Source: Candidatus Desulfovibrio kirbyi (GTDB lineage Bacteria; Desulfobacterota; Desulfovibrionia; Desulfovibrionales; Desulfovibrionaceae). From it: 48,216 nucleotides of DNA. Each line of letters opens with the position of its first letter. The stretch's first letter is position 1. The stretch spans positions 1-48,216 of the forward strand of contig BLLL01000013.1 of assembly GCA_013374015.1 (NCBI GenBank), written 5' to 3'. Positions 21,317-28,817 of this stretch are shown here, in pieces. The notes under the pieces were generated by a model. It was not told where the DNA came from, searched no databases, and saw only the letters and a program-made list of their open reading frames with translations. The translations under genes and the position numbers were made by a program.

Positions 21317-23597
21317 AGATCAGACATCATTTGAGGCCGGAATCGACTTCGAGAGTGTATTGCGAATCATCTCGAAACAAATATATGAAACCCCGCTCGC
21401 CTTCCTGCGAGAGAATGTGCAAAACGCGGTTGATGCCGTGCTCATTCAAGCGCATAGAGAACAAGCCGATCCTGCTGATAGCCGGTATCGTATAGATGTC
21501 ACGATAAACGGGCATAAAGTATGCATACGTGACAACGGCATCGGCATGACGAAGGCCGAACTACAATCTCTTTTCTGGACAATTGGTGCAAGCGGTAAGC
21601 GAACGCTGGAGGCCGTTACGGCTGGTTGTGTTGGCACGTTTGGCATAGGTGGCTTTGCGAATTTTGGTATCTGCAGCAAATTGGAGGTGATCTCAAAGAC
21701 AAAGGCAGACACGCACGGAACTCTTACGCACCTGTCGCAAGATGATATCCAAAGCGCAGGGGCGCGTATCCCGACTGTCACGGTAGAAATTTCGGATGAC
21801 TCCGCCCCTAGAGGTACTATCGTGGTGGGACACCTTCGAAACGATCCAAACCTTGAGGAGATGCGTCGTTACCTGCGTGATTTTGTTCGCTTTGTCCCCA
21901 TCGCTGTCTTCTTCAATGAAGAAAAATTGTCACAATCGAAGTTCACGGATCTTGATGACAAGGAAAATTTGAAAGAAGTATCTGTCAGTACTCAGCAATG
22001 GAGTAACGGCGACCTTTCAGTTTTCGGGCGTCTTTATGAAGATCGTGGTCACACACTGGTTGCAGCCGTCGAAGGACTCAAAGTTGGTGGGCAAGAGTTC
22101 GTCTTGTCTGGTCAGATCAGGTTTGAAGCCGGCCCCCTTGATGTCTTTAAGCGTGGATTCAAGCTATGTGCGACACAGGTACCCTCGATCATCGGAGTCA
22201 CTGGCCGCTTGGATTCTGATCGTTTTGTTCCCACTGCGGGGCGTGACTCACTCGATAATACAACTACGGCCTTCCTTGGAAAAATCGCACAGACCCTCGA
22301 ACTCGTGGCGGTCCTCGCCGCACTTGATAGTTCTGAACGGATTGCGCAGCACACCAGAATTTTTCGCTATGTCATCAAACATGGCCTCATTGACAAACTT
22401 GGGAAGGTTCGCGTTGCCCTTGCGGATGGATCGGACTCCACGCTCGCAAACATCAAGCGTCGCTCTGAGGCTGGCGGGGCCAGTGTATTCTTTGGTTCCG
22501 CTCAAAAGCAGGCTCTCAACCAGATCATGCAGACACGAGGGCACATTGTTGTGATTCCTTCTGGCGATAGTAACCGCAGGTCAGCCGAACAACAGTATCT
22601 ACAGCAATACTGCTCTGCCAAGCAGCTCGATGGGATGATCGACATTATCGAACCTTATGCCGAGTTAACTCGCTTTCATAAATTATTCCTGAGTGAACTG
22701 GAATCCAATATTAGCAAGTCCTACGAGGTGCATTCGGTTAATTTTCTTCTCGGTAAACTCACAGAAGACATCCCTATATTTGTACGCGAACACGGAAAAG
22801 AAAAGGCACTTGACATCCTTGTTGATGTTAAACATCCAGAGATTGCCAAACTAGAATCACTTGGCTTCACTTCAATATTCTATTCACTCGTTTCCACTTT
22901 CTGCCATGAATACCTAGGGCCATCCTTGAAAAAGTGGAGTCCACGCTTTTTTGGTAACGGCGCGTTGAACCTTGAACTGTTGTCAAAGCGCCGTTCCGAA
23001 CTCTGGATTCTTGTCAAAGATGATATTGGTGTTGTTCATAAGGGCGGACAAAAGCAAGTCGTCACACGCTCCGATATTCATGTTGTGGATGTTCGTCCTG
23101 CCCCTGATCATGATACTTCTGCTCAACCTGTTTCTGCTCACCCCAGTCAGCCCAAGGCCAAGCCACGTATTCTAAAACTTGTCGATGACGTTGGAGCTAC
23201 TAGCATTGGCGGTTACTACATACGCATGCCGGACTCGGCATTCAATGCCTATGGTGACTTACTTCCTGACTGTGAGAGTCGTGGCGTTGTATGGGCAGGC
23301 AATAAAATTGAGTATGTGGTCTCGGATGCCATAAGTGCAGCCTTCAAATACGAGATACGGCTTGACCAAGTCGTTGTGGCAACTACCAACGGTGGTGAAG
23401 CTCGGGCAGAAGGGGCGATTCCATTTGACCGCCCTCTGCAACAAATGTTTGAGGGGCTCTACTTTCCGATTCCGTCACCCTTGGAACCGTTTCTTGTGCC
23501 CGACACCAACAGCGAAATCCGTTTAGAACTATTCACTGATTGGTTCGACACTAGAACGGCGAAGCGCTGGACATCAAAGGAAGATGGTGACAACTAG
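21309..23597 (+). CDS. GHKL (HSP90-like) ATPase
   Basis: This 762-residue protein begins with a complete HSP90/GHKL ATP-binding fold: N-box FLRENVQNAVDA (Glu35, Asn39), G1 box DNGIGM (75-80), IGASGK (92-97) and the lid GTFGIGGFANFG (109-120). The rest is not a standard HSP90 middle or C-terminal domain. The C-terminal ~150 residues, after a Pro/Ser-rich linker near 600, form a separate domain I do not recognise. It overlaps the metallophosphoesterase gene and is not followed by other genes of the unit. GHKL ATPases of this kind occur in several multi-gene defence systems as nucleotide-driven switches. Here it probably gates the phosphoesterase; this is inference. Confidence 0.8.
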   Translation: MSEDQTSFEAGIDFESVLRIISKQIYETPLAFLRENVQNAVDAVLIQAHREQADPADSRYRIDVTINGHKVCIRDNGIGMTKAELQSLFWTIGASGKRTLEAVTAGCVGTFGIGGFANFGICSKLEVISKTKADTHGTLTHLSQDDIQSAGARIPTVTVEISDDSAPRGTIVVGHLRNDPNLEEMRRYLRDFVRFVPIAVFFNEEKLSQSKFTDLDDKENLKEVSVSTQQWSNGDLSVFGRLYEDRGHTLVAAVEGLKVGGQEFVLSGQIRFEAGPLDVFKRGFKLCATQVPSIIGVTGRLDSDRFVPTAGRDSLDNTTTAFLGKIAQTLELVAVLAALDSSERIAQHTRIFRYVIKHGLIDKLGKVRVALADGSDSTLANIKRRSEAGGASVFFGSAQKQALNQIMQTRGHIVVIPSGDSNRRSAEQQYLQQYCSAKQLDGMIDIIEPYAELTRFHKLFLSELESNISKSYEVHSVNFLLGKLTEDIPIFVREHGKEKALDILVDVKHPEIAKLESLGFTSIFYSLVSTFCHEYLGPSLKKWSPRFFGNGALNLELLSKRRSELWILVKDDIGVVHKGGQKQVVTRSDIHVVDVRPAPDHDTSAQPVSAHPSQPKAKPRILKLVDDVGATSIGGYYIRMPDSAFNAYGDLLPDCESRGVVWAGNKIEYVVSDAISAAFKYEIRLDQVVVATTNGGEARAEGAIPFDRPLQQMFEGLYFPIPSPLEPFLVPDTNSEIRLELFTDWFDTRTAKRWTSKEDGDN

Positions 23598-23736
23598 AGC
23601 ACCTATGACTTGGGGCAGAAAATATTTGTGGCTCTTCTGTTATCGCCCTAACCTTCGATTTCTTCCCAAAGCTATGCCCATTTCCCCGGTGATGGATACG
23701 TTGGATATGGTTCATGGCTTCCTGTGCTAGAGTCAT

Positions 23737-23955
23737 TTATTGTAAACCTGTGCCGCTAAAGCGCCGGAGCCTTGCGGAAAGTTCCCGGCTCATTTCTTTC
23801 AGCCGTGGTGCTTCGGTGGTCATATCCACTGACCCTACCCCGTTTGGTATACCATTTTTAAGTTTTTCCACCAGAGCAACCGGCGCAAGCAAGCGCTCCA
23901 GCACGTTTTCTATGTTGCTGGCTATTGCTTGTTCAATGTCGGGGTCTGTCGCCAT
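23737..23955 (-). CDS. truncated paralogue of the excisionase-like protein
   Basis: The first ~36 residues (DIEQAIASNIENVLERLLAP) match the protein at 16085-16369 almost exactly. The DNA-binding part is replaced by an unrelated tail (TEAPRLKEMSRELSARLRRF). The DNA remains similar only to about 23850. It is either a remnant or a small protein built on the conserved N-terminal helix. ATG 23955 has GGAG upstream. The 139 bp between the GHKL gene and this gene show nothing I can assign. Confidence 0.45.
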   Translation of the reverse strand: MATDPDIEQAIASNIENVLERLLAPVALVEKLKNGIPNGVGSVDMTTEAPRLKEMSRELSARLRRFSGTGLQ

Positions 23956-24051
23956 AGTTGTTTCCACTCCAGCCTCTCCGTTCTCGGCATAAGATTATCT
24001 GGTATATATTCACAAGAATTTCTTGTGCTATAAGACAAAAAAATATAGCAC

Positions 24052-24276
24052 CTATTTTTCCGCCCCCGGCTGATCCGGGATATGGGTCACGGCCAGAAAG
24101 GTTTCCACTGACTGCTGAACGGACATAGCCGCCGCCGAAAGCGCAATCTGCGGCATAGTAGGGGCTTTGAGAGCGGAAGCAAGTCGCTTCTCGCACACTT
24201 CAAAAGTCAAAGCCACAAGTTCCTCCGCCTTGTTTTCCACTTCGCGCAAATCTTCATTACCGCTTCGCTGTATCAT
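24052..24276 (-). CDS. small conserved element protein, copy 2
   Basis: A 74-residue paralogue of 16492-16692. The start at 24276 is chosen because AAGGAG lies 6 bp upstream; longer starts lack this. It shares the C-terminal SVQQSVETFLAVTHIPD with copy 1. Its start overlaps the 3' end of the upstream HTH-like gene by 20 bp. Function unknown. Confidence 0.55.
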   Translation of the reverse strand: MIQRSGNEDLREVENKAEELVALTFEVCEKRLASALKAPTMPQIALSAAAMSVQQSVETFLAVTHIPDQPGAEK

Positions 24277-24565
24277 TGATCGCTCCTTTGGCATTTTCTT
24301 TTGCCACTGCAAGAAGATAACTCAATTCCTCGCCCAAGGCGTCCGCCATACGTTGTGCGTCCGCCATAGTAACATTCTGCGGCTTGCCCGTATGGGCCGA
24401 TTTTGCGCGTATGGCGCTCCATCGGGTAGCCGCGATTTTTGGAGGCATCCAGGGCCAAAGTTTGGCCGCAAACTCTCCCTTGCCATAACCTCTTTGTTCC
24501 GCCCGGCTCACGATAAGGGTCACAAAAGCCCGTTCCAATTTCTGCGGGTAGTCGTCACGTTCCAT
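24257..24565 (-). CDS. small XRE/HTH-like regulatory protein, copy 2
   Basis: A 102-residue paralogue of 16730-17017, sharing QKLERAF, GKGEFAA, RWSAIR and GEELSYLLAVAKENAK. GGAG lies 6 bp before ATG 24565. In this copy no fic gene lies upstream; the gene instead faces the small plus-strand gene at 24703 across a 137-bp AT-rich gap. Confidence 0.55.
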   Translation of the reverse strand: MERDDYPQKLERAFVTLIVSRAEQRGYGKGEFAAKLWPWMPPKIAATRWSAIRAKSAHTGKPQNVTMADAQRMADALGEELSYLLAVAKENAKGAINDTAKR

Positions 24566-24702
24566 TTGCATCTCCTTTCAAAAGCGCCGGGAAAGTATTT
24601 TGTAAAAATTTTTCTGCCCTGTTTTTCTGCCCTTGTCAACAAGAAAATACATGGTTAATAAAGAAAGAAATTACATGGCATAACACAACAAGGACTAACA
24701 TT

Positions 24703-24906
24703 ATGGATTATAACGTAAATTTCCTGTGTTTCGTGTTTGGTTCCCACGAGAAAGCGGCGGAATCATTAGGGTACACCGCAAGACATTACAGGAAAATTAG
24801 GAAAAAGATTGAAGATGGGGAAGAGATCCCGCAACGCATTGAAAAGCTGCTCCAGACAAAAGTTCGGGAACTCCAGCTTGGCGGGGCAGATCATGCCTGC
24901 CGGTAA
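24703..24906 (+). CDS. small HTH-like element protein, copy 2
   Basis: This 67-residue paralogue of 18204-18425 keeps the GSHEKAAESLGYTARHYRKIRKKIEDGEEIP core. It overlaps traK by 14 bp. The AT-rich gap before it (24566-24702) probably holds divergent promoters and could include oriT, since IncP oriT lies upstream of traK, but I see no clear nic-site match. Confidence 0.55.
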   Translation: MDYNVNFLCFVFGSHEKAAESLGYTARHYRKIRKKIEDGEEIPQRIEKLLQTKVRELQLGGADHACR

Positions 24907-25210
24907 ACGTCTGCGGCGGCACATGGGCCGGGTGGAATATCTGGCCTGTAAGGAAACGGTGGATACCATGCTGGCGCAAGGTTTCAGCAAAAAGCTGATC
25001 CATGAGCGCTTGACCGAAGAAGGCCGTTTTTCCATGGCCTATATCTCGTTCTGCCAGATACTTCTCAAGGCCGGTAAAAAGTCCGCTCCCAAGCCAAGTC
25101 CGCAAACCTTACCCGTTCCAGTCCATCCCCAACGCCAGCCCTGCATCATCAAGGCGGGGCCGGAACCTATGCAAGACCCAAGAACGGTTGACCCAAAAAG
25201 TATTTTTTAA
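24893..25210 (+). CDS. traK: TraK-like oriT-binding protein, copy 2
   Basis: This 105-residue protein is followed after 9 bp by traL and then traM, the IncP order. From about 24919 to 25213 the DNA is nearly identical to 18424-18717, with only a handful of changes, whereas upstream sequence is much more diverged. ATG 24893 is preferred over an upstream start at 24809 because that longer frame runs through the preceding gene. The protein should bind oriT in the relaxosome. Confidence 0.65.
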   Translation: MPAGKRLRRHMGRVEYLACKETVDTMLAQGFSKKLIHERLTEEGRFSMAYISFCQILLKAGKKSAPKPSPQTLPVPVHPQRQPCIIKAGPEPMQDPRTVDPKSIF

Positions 25211-25219
25211 GGAGAAAAC

Positions 25220-25951
25220 ATGGCGACAATTCATTTTCTGCAACAAGGCAAAGGCGGGGTAGGCAAATCCGTTGTCGCCTCTATTCTGGTACAGGCATTA
25301 AGGTATTTGGGCAAAGAAGTGACTGCCTTTGATACTGATCCTGTAAATGCCTCTCTGGCAAGTTATGAAGATTTTCATGCCGTCCGCATTGATATTGTCA
25401 ATGAAGGCACAGTGGATACCTCGGCTTTTGATGCGCTGCTGGAAGGCATCTACGCTTTGCCGCAAGGCGCTCACGCTGTTGTGGACAACGGCGCTTCCTC
25501 TTTCCTGGCCCTGAATAATTATTTTCGGGAAATCAATCTGATCAAAGAACTGAAAGACAGGGGGGATACGGTCTATTTTCATTCGGTGATTATGGGCGGG
25601 GAAAGTCTTGTGCATACTGTTTCTGGCCTTCAAGTGCTGGCAAACGGTTTCCCTGAAACGCCTATTGTGGTCTGGCTCAATCCGCATGACGGGCCGATCC
25701 GCATGGGAGAACTGCGCTTTGAGCAATTCAAGATTTATCAGGAGTACGCCAGCCGCTTTCACGCCATTTTGCAGCTTCCCACAGCCAATCAGGACACTTT
25801 GGGCCGTGATCTGCGGGATTTATTCGGCAGGCACCAGACCCTTGAAAGCGCCCTGGCTTCCCCTGACTTGCGTATCGCCACGCGCCTGCGCCTGAAACAG
25901 TATTGGGAAACCATCCTCGGCGTTGTACGCATGGCAAATATTGAGGAATAA
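25220..25951 (+). CDS. traL: TraL-like ParA/MinD-type ATPase
   Basis: This 243-residue P-loop ATPase has a deviant Walker A KGGVGKS (residues 11-17), the hallmark of ParA/MinD proteins, and FDTDPVN (39-45). IncP TraL is a member of this group encoded between traK and traM. A strong ribosome site (aaggag) lies 8 bp upstream. It may help position or activate the transfer machinery; the exact job of TraL is not known. A broken copy lies at 18724. Confidence 0.8.
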   Translation: MATIHFLQQGKGGVGKSVVASILVQALRYLGKEVTAFDTDPVNASLASYEDFHAVRIDIVNEGTVDTSAFDALLEGIYALPQGAHAVVDNGASSFLALNNYFREINLIKELKDRGDTVYFHSVIMGGESLVHTVSGLQVLANGFPETPIVVWLNPHDGPIRMGELRFEQFKIYQEYASRFHAILQLPTANQDTLGRDLRDLFGRHQTLESALASPDLRIATRLRLKQYWETILGVVRMANIEE

Positions 25952-25954
25952 GCC

Positions 25955-26413
25955 ATGACACAAGAAATTGAACCTTCTGAAAACACCATGCCGAAAGCTC
26001 CTGAAGACAAGCCGATCCTGCCTGACGGCATCGGTCTTTCTCTGGAACAGGCCAAGGCGCTGATTGCCAAAGATAACGGCGTAGTGCTTTCCAGTGATGA
26101 ACCGGCGCTTATGGGCATCACCATTTGCAACGCCTATCTTATTGAAGTGCAAAAACTCCATGAACGGCACAGCAAGGGGCTGGCAAAGCTCATGGCGGAA
26201 AAAACGGACGCCTATGTATCCGGTGTCAATACAGCCATAGCGCAACTTTCAGAAAGCCTTTCCGCCGCGTCTGTGGAAGGCATACGCAAGATTTTTGACG
26301 ATCACGCGGCCCGGCTCCATGCCTTCAAAAATACTGCCACCTGGGCAACGGCAATCATAGCTGTGTCCGCGCTCTTTAATGTGGCTGTTTTTATCCTGCG
26401 GGGGCTGCGCTGA
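25955..26413 (+). CDS. traM: TraM-like conjugal transfer protein
   Basis: This 152-residue protein has a mostly helical, soluble N-terminus and one C-terminal membrane helix (about residues 128-148, ATWATAIIAVSALFNVAVFIL). It sits 3 bp after traL and overlaps trbB by one base (TGATG). Position and size fit IncP TraM. The assignment rests mainly on gene order. Confidence 0.65.
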   Translation: MTQEIEPSENTMPKAPEDKPILPDGIGLSLEQAKALIAKDNGVVLSSDEPALMGITICNAYLIEVQKLHERHSKGLAKLMAEKTDAYVSGVNTAIAQLSESLSAASVEGIRKIFDDHAARLHAFKNTATWATAIIAVSALFNVAVFILRGLR

Positions 26414-27369
26414 TGTACCGCGCCTGTGATGATCCCCGCCTTTTGGACAGTCTGCGGCATAACTGCGGGGCGCTCTTTATGGATGCCCTTAACGACAAAG
26501 CTGTAATCGAGATCATGCTGAACCCTGACGGCTCCCTGTGGATTGAACGCTACGGGCAGGATCATGAGCATATCGGGGACATTTCCCCGGCACAGGGCAG
26601 GCTTGTTCTCTCTCTGGTCGCCAGCGGACTTGTTCTGACCGTCAATGAACACAATCCCATTGTGGAAGGGGAATTTCCCCTGGACGGCTCCCGCTTTGAA
26701 GGAACCTTTCCGCCCATAGTCGGGCCGGGGCCGTCATTCTCCCTTCGCAAAAAAGCCAGCCGGGTTTTTACCCTGGCGGAAGTGGTGAGGATTATCCGCG
26801 CTGCCGTGCAGCAACGCAAAAACATTGTGGTGGTCGGCGGCACATCCTCCGGCAAGACAACCTTTGTCAACGCCGTCATTGACGCCATAGCCGATCTCAC
26901 GCCTTCGCACAGGCTGATCATTCTGGAAGATACAGCGGAACTCCAGTCAAAAAGCGCGAATACCGTATTTTTTCATACTTCCATTCTGGCCCATGTAGAT
27001 ATGCGTACCCTGGCAAAAGTCAGTATGCGCTACGCTCCTAAGCGTATTTTAGTGGGCGAAGTGCGGGACGCCGCCGCGCTGGAAATGCTCAAGCTCTGGA
27101 ATACCGGGCATCCGGGCGGCGTTTCGACCTTCCATGCGGACAGCGCAGAAGAAGCCCTGCCGCGTCTGGAAGAACTGGTAGAGGAAGCGGGCCTCGGCCC
27201 CAAGCAAAAGCTCATTGGCCGGGCTGTTGATCTGGTGGTCTATATGGAGAAGCCCCCGGACAATCAGCGCCGCATTTCCAGCATTATCAAGGTAACGGGG
27301 TTTGACCCCAAAAAGGAGAGCTATGAAACAGAAAATCTTTATGCCTTTCCCGTAGTGAGGAACGTATGA
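26413..27369 (+). CDS. trbB: P-type conjugative transfer ATPase TrbB (VirB11 family)
   Basis: This 318-residue hexameric ATPase powers the type IV secretion channel. Walker A GGTSSGKTT lies near residue 143, followed by an Asp box (ILEDTAEL), Walker B ILVGEVRD and the His box TGHPGGVSTFHA. It is full length. Its last 100 bp are repeated at 27902-28001 beyond an inserted gene on the opposite strand, so it is now separated from the next transfer gene. Confidence 0.93.
   Translation: MYRACDDPRLLDSLRHNCGALFMDALNDKAVIEIMLNPDGSLWIERYGQDHEHIGDISPAQGRLVLSLVASGLVLTVNEHNPIVEGEFPLDGSRFEGTFPPIVGPGPSFSLRKKASRVFTLAEVVRIIRAAVQQRKNIVVVGGTSSGKTTFVNAVIDAIADLTPSHRLIILEDTAELQSKSANTVFFHTSILAHVDMRTLAKVSMRYAPKRILVGEVRDAAALEMLKLWNTGHPGGVSTFHADSAEEALPRLEELVEEAGLGPKQKLIGRAVDLVVYMEKPPDNQRRISSIIKVTGFDPKKESYETENLYAFPVVRNV
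27261..27360 (+). repeat. 100-bp direct repeat, trbB 3' end, first copy
   Basis: This part of trbB matches 27902-28001 at 93 of 100 positions. The two copies flank an inserted HTH gene. Confidence 0.9.
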
Positions 27370-27379
27370 CCAGCAAGGC

Positions 27380-27757
27380 TTACAGGAACGATTTATACGG
27401 CGTGTCGAAAAGCTGCCCCAATTTGACGGCCATGTTTTTGGATATGGGACGTTTTCCGCTTTCCATGTCTGATACACGGTTTTGCGTAGTGCCCAGCTTT
27501 TCGGCCAATTCTTTTTGCGTCAAGTCCAGTTTGACGCGATACCCGCGCAAAAGCATGGCGGCATTGCCTTCGGGGAATACTTCCCTGGCGCTGAACAGTT
27601 CTTCGCCTTCCGCGTTGATTTTACGCACCTTGTGCCCGGCCAGAGTGAGCATACCGCGTATGGCCTCAAGCACAACCAATGCGTTTGCAGCCGGAACAGA
27701 CAGGGCTATTTCCGCGCGACCTTCATGGCTCGGCATGAGTCTGATTTCCGTATCCAT
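27380..27757 (-). CDS. XRE-family HTH regulator, possibly an antitoxin
   Basis: This 125-residue protein has a C-terminal HTH of the XRE type (LTQKELAEKLGTTQNRVSDMESGKRPISKNMAVKLGQLF, about residues 80-118). The N-terminus is unrelated and may bind a ligand or toxin. The start at 27757 leaves out a poorly supported extension to 27799. It is inserted antisense between trbB and com. No toxin gene is next to it, so it is either a solitary regulator or half of a toxin-antitoxin pair. Confidence 0.7.
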   Translation of the reverse strand: MDTEIRLMPSHEGRAEIALSVPAANALVVLEAIRGMLTLAGHKVRKINAEGEELFSAREVFPEGNAAMLLRGYRVKLDLTQKELAEKLGTTQNRVSDMESGKRPISKNMAVKLGQLFDTPYKSFL

Positions 27758-27901
27758 AATTTCTATTCTATTTGAACCGTTTGTAGTTCTCACTTTCATA
27801 AGGAGTGCGTTCCAAGTCGTTCATGAAGAAAGTCTAACAGAGATAGGTATATCGTCAAGAAAAAATTCCTTTTTTGCTATATTTCCATTTTTCCCGCAGA
27901 A

Positions 27902-28001
27902 CAATCAGCGCCATATTTCCAGCAGCATCAAGGTAACGGGGTTTGACCCCAAAAAGGAGAGCTATGAAACAGAAAACCTTTATGTATTTCCCGTAGTGAG
28001 G
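27902..28001 (+). repeat. 100-bp direct repeat, trbB 3' end, second copy
   Basis: A 93% match to 27261-27360, in the same orientation. It still ends in a stop that overlaps the com start (ATGA at 28007), so this is probably the original trbB end. Confidence 0.9.
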
Positions 28002-28006
28002 CCGCA

Positions 28007-28210
28007 ATGAACCAAAACGACAATTTCTTTCGCTGCGGACATTGTGGCCGATTATTGGCAAAGGGGCATCTGGAGGCCGGAGAAATAGAAATTCTGTGCC
28101 ACCGTTGTAAAACCAGACACATTCTGCGGGCCTCGCGCCCCAAACCAGCGCCGCATGACGGCCTCAATGGAGATCATCATGCGTACCCTTCCCACACTTC
28201 AAAAAAATAG
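28007..28210 (+). CDS. com: Com-like zinc-finger protein
   Basis: This 67-residue protein has the paired cysteines FRCGHCGRLL and EILCHRCKTRHI typical of phage Mu Com, a small zinc protein that binds mRNA and activates translation of mom. It overlaps trbC by 32 bp. A remnant of the same 3' sequence lies just before traG. In this cluster it may act on translation of the pilin gene; this is inference from Mu. Confidence 0.75.
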   Translation: MNQNDNFFRCGHCGRLLAKGHLEAGEIEILCHRCKTRHILRASRPKPAPHDGLNGDHHAYPSHTSKK

Positions 28211-28514
28211 TTTTCGGCTTTTCCTCGGCCTTGCGGCCTGCCTTCTGGTTTTCCCCGACATAGCCGCAGCATCGGGCGGCATTACGGAATTTTCCTCGCC
28301 CCTGGAAAGTGTTGTGAACACCATCACCGGGCCTGCGGGCAAATGGATTTCCATTGTGGCAATGGCCCTCTGCGGCGTGATATTTATAATGAATAAAGAC
28401 GACATCAGTGGCGGTTTTAAGCTACTCCTGTCTGTTGTTTTCGGCATTTCCTTCATCGCTTTTGCCGCGTCCATCGTCAATTCCGTCTTCTCTTTCTCCG
28501 GGGCGGTTATATGA
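28179..28514 (+). CDS. trbC: TrbC/VirB2-like pilin
   Basis: This 111-residue protein starts at ATG 28179, with ggag 7 bp upstream. It has a signal peptide ending around AAASGG and two membrane helices (about residues 54-69 and 77-100), the standard VirB2/TrbC plan for the pilus subunit. The stop overlaps the original trbD start (ATGA at 28511). Confidence 0.85.
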   Translation: MRTLPTLQKNSFRLFLGLAACLLVFPDIAAASGGITEFSSPLESVVNTITGPAGKWISIVAMALCGVIFIMNKDDISGGFKLLLSVVFGISFIAFAASIVNSVFSFSGAVI

Positions 28515-28528
28515 ACCGCGCCCTGCCT

Positions 28529-28548
28529 GTGCATCAATGTGCATCAAT
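28529..28548 (+). repeat. 10-bp tandem duplication at the start of trbD
   Basis: gtgcatcaat occurs twice in a row. Without the second copy, ATG 28511 would read straight into the trbD frame; with it, that start is out of frame. Confidence 0.9.
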
Positions 28549-28817
28549 CCCTGCACCGTCACGCCCATGTGCTTGGCGCGGAACGGGAACCGGTTATGAC
28601 TGCCGCGCTCATCGCCCTGCTGGTGGGCGTGGGCGGTCTGACCATTGTATCGGCCATAAGCGCCGCCGCCTTCTGGCTTATTGCGGTCTTTGCCCTGCGC
28701 CACATGGCAAAGGCTGATCCGATCATGAGCCGGGTCTGGCTGCGCCATGTCAAGCAACAGGATTTCTACCCGGCCAAGGCAAGCTGCTGGCGGCTCACAG
28801 GGGGTTTCACATGCTGA
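28539..28817 (+). CDS. trbD: TrbD/VirB3-like membrane protein
   Basis: The open frame from GTG 28539 encodes 92 residues with a hydrophobic segment (about 20-52) and FALRHMAKADPIMSRVWLRH, close to the conserved AxRxMAKADPxM region of TrbD. The expected start is ATG 28511, overlapping the trbC stop, but a 10-bp duplication puts it out of frame. Restart at the GTG created by the duplication would save nearly the whole protein. It overlaps trbE by 7 bp. Confidence 0.75.
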   Translation: MHQSLHRHAHVLGAEREPVMTAALIALLVGVGGLTIVSAISAAAFWLIAVFALRHMAKADPIMSRVWLRHVKQQDFYPAKASCWRLTGGFTC

